The notes under the pieces: model-generated
The model's input: the letters and a program-made list of their open reading frames with translations, nothing else
The model's database searches: none
What the model was told of the DNA's origin: nothing
Part shown: piece after piece, positions 62,923-64,000 of the stretch
Layout of the letters: each line of letters begins with the position of its first letter
Numbering within the stretch: the first letter of the stretch is position 1
Made by a program: the position numbers and the translations under genes
NCBI GenBank assembly: GCA_000710935.1
Contig: BAYV01000013.1
Coordinates: forward strand, 84,276 to 148,275
Reading direction: 5' to 3'
Origin: Iodidimonas nitroreducens
Lineage (GTDB): Bacteria > Pseudomonadota > Alphaproteobacteria > Sphingomonadales > Rhodothalassiaceae
Length of the DNA stretch: 64,000 nt

Positions 62923-63726
62923 TTAAAGGGAGGGAGATTGGCTTTTTGAGGGCCGGTGCGCCATGGTCAAGGGTGGTGTGACAAGATCAGGCCCTGTGAC
63001 ATCGAGAAAGGCGATTTCATTCATGAAAAGCGCCTGCACCACGGCTTGGACCCGGGTGGCGACGCCCAAACGACGCATTGCGGCCGTGACATGGGAGGTA
63101 GCGGTATGGCGGCTGATCGATAAAATCGTGCCAATGGTCCAATCGCTTTTTCCCTGCGCCACAAGTTCAAGGCAACGTTTTTGCTGGGCGGTTAAAAGCG
63201 GGGATTTTTTTGGGAACCGGCTGGCGGCACAGAATCGGCGGCCGGTTTCATAAAGATAAAAAGCCATCAGATGGATGGCGCTGATCACATCAGGATCAAT
63301 CTGTTCTTTGTGGATCACCGAGCAGGAGGCGGTTACAGTTCCATGGGAATGGATGGGGATGCTGAACCCCACATCGAGGCCAAATTCACCTGCACAATTA
63401 AGAATTTGATGCTGTTTTGCATTGAGCGAATGTTTCCAGGCCGGATCATCCCAGCGCCATGGCAAAGTGCGTGTTTCGCTGGAAGATAAAACCGGATCAT
63501 CAAGATCAAAGCGGTTTTTGATGAAGGTCGCAATCCATTCTTCGGGATAATTATGAAGGGCAAAAGCGGTGTGATCCGCTTGCCCCGGAATGCTATGAGA
63601 CAGGCAGGCAAAATGTTCACAGCCCAGTTCGGCAATGGTCGTTTCAAAAACAGACCCAGCTTCATCAAGGCTGTGGCATCTTTGAACCGTTTCAATGAAA
63701 TTTTGAACAATGGCAAAATGAACCAT
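62923..63726 (-). CDS. LuxR-family quorum-sensing receptor/regulator
   Basis: 267 residues. Autoinducer-binding domain ~15-165: YPEEWIATFIKNRFDLDDPV with the conserved W and D-P, LPWRWDDPAW, and the glycine in FGLDVGFSIPIHSHG. The tyrosine that follows the W by four is replaced by F, a conservative change. The HTH domain ~180-240 reads LTAQQKRCLELVAQGKSDWT then IGTILSISRHTATSHVTAAMRRLG. About 30 extra residues follow the HTH (SKSQSPSL end). Pairs with the LuxI synthase downstream; together they would sense cell density. Confidence 0.93.
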   Translation of the reverse strand: MVHFAIVQNFIETVQRCHSLDEAGSVFETTIAELGCEHFACLSHSIPGQADHTAFALHNYPEEWIATFIKNRFDLDDPVLSSSETRTLPWRWDDPAWKHSLNAKQHQILNCAGEFGLDVGFSIPIHSHGTVTASCSVIHKEQIDPDVISAIHLMAFYLYETGRRFCAASRFPKKSPLLTAQQKRCLELVAQGKSDWTIGTILSISRHTATSHVTAAMRRLGVATRVQAVVQALFMNEIAFLDVTGPDLVTPPLTMAHRPSKSQSPSL

Positions 63727-64000
63727 CTATCCCTAACGCGGCCTCCCTGTTCCATCCCGTTAAAGCATCCTATGGCGCCTGATGCTTTTATCGTGTGCAG
63801 ATATGCCTCATCATTTGCCTATTAGTAAATATTTTTCGCTTTCGCACAATCAATCATAGATTGTTATTTGCGATTTTTATGCAAGATTGGGATAAAGTTT
63901 TGTTTGTCAGATCATGCGCCGCGCCGGGCAGAGGTCAGCAAAAAAGAATGGATCCCTGTGTGTTGGGGCTGTGATATGATGGGTGCGGGCGGGAGATCGT
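63727..64000. other. Upstream region of the luxR gene to window end
   Basis: 274 bases. Nothing convincing as a gene is seen. It should contain the luxR promoter. An ACAATC / GATTGT inverted repeat (63846-63864) inside an AT-rich stretch is the only symmetrical element noticed; the last 60 bases are GC-rich and may be the start of another gene beyond the window. Confidence 0.4.

Noticed and set aside
1..64000. Search for tRNA/rRNA genes, CRISPR arrays, insertion sequences, phage genes and restriction or defence systems
   Set aside because: No repeat-spacer pattern, transposase, integrase, cloverleaf or defence-type protein was seen in any part of the window.

Overview
The window looks like an alphaproteobacterial chromosome. 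It carries a LuxR/LuxI pair, a human-type long DeoC, 3-hydroxybutyrate dehydrogenase beside a patatin, an isoquinoline-oxidoreductase-type molybdenum enzyme, sphingomonad-like TonB receptor features and a complete type II secretion locus. No tRNA, rRNA, CRISPR array or insertion sequence was seen. Genes are dense and mostly in tight operons with ATGA, GTGA or TTGA stop/start overlaps.

Layout. (1) 1-7688: nucleoside salvage. A minus-strand operon deoB-deoC-aldehyde dehydrogenase-nupC faces a divergent GntR/FCD regulator and a purine nucleoside phosphorylase. (2) 7708-15544: a six-gene minus-strand cluster of Tat-exported multicopper oxidase, cysteine-less SCO-like protein, 644-residue exported protein of unknown family, SCO1, cytochrome c fused to a substrate-binding-like domain, and a second SCO1. 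Content and order match what I remember of the iodide oxidase cluster ioxABCDEF of Iodidimonas sp. Q-1 and Roseovarius sp. A-2, so the source may be an Iodidimonas-like organism. This is the most interesting system here. (3) 16171-27067: type II secretion genes in an unusual order (E-F-H-L-M-C-D-I-J forward, G-K on the opposite strand, converging on J). (4) 27278-30310: folE and a secreted S9B dipeptidyl peptidase.

(5) 30311-33005: modE-modA-modB-modC with a perfect 9-bp inverted repeat in front of modA, the likely ModE/molybdate operator. (6) 33103-39302: small membrane protein, TonB-dependent receptor, and an operon of an ExeM-like secreted nuclease with a PG-binding-domain protein. (7) 39564-41592: patatin and bdhA. 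(8) 41798-44555: iorA/iorB-like molybdenum hydroxylase, a likely consumer of the imported molybdate. (9) 44691-52943: triple-PAS soluble chemoreceptor, SDR, ferredoxin-reductase-like flavoprotein, large patatin-related protein, TauE/SafE exporter, DUF3833 protein. (10) 53054-60559: methylmalonyl-CoA mutase small and large subunits and the MeaB chaperone, with a truncated hemoglobin and a TPR-like protein bearing a 39-bp tandem repeat between them. (11) 60560-63726: a hairpin-rich intergenic stretch, then a minus-strand quorum-sensing block luxR, luxI, phytanoyl-CoA-dioxygenase-like gene and a 67-residue protein.

How parts may work together (inference): the multicopper oxidase has a Tat signal, is matured by SCO-type copper chaperones, and lies next to a type II secretion system, which would give the Tat-then-T2SS route needed for an extracellular oxidase. 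The secreted nuclease is a second plausible T2SS cargo. Molybdate uptake serves the IorAB-type enzyme. All calls were made by reading the sequence; no database search was run.
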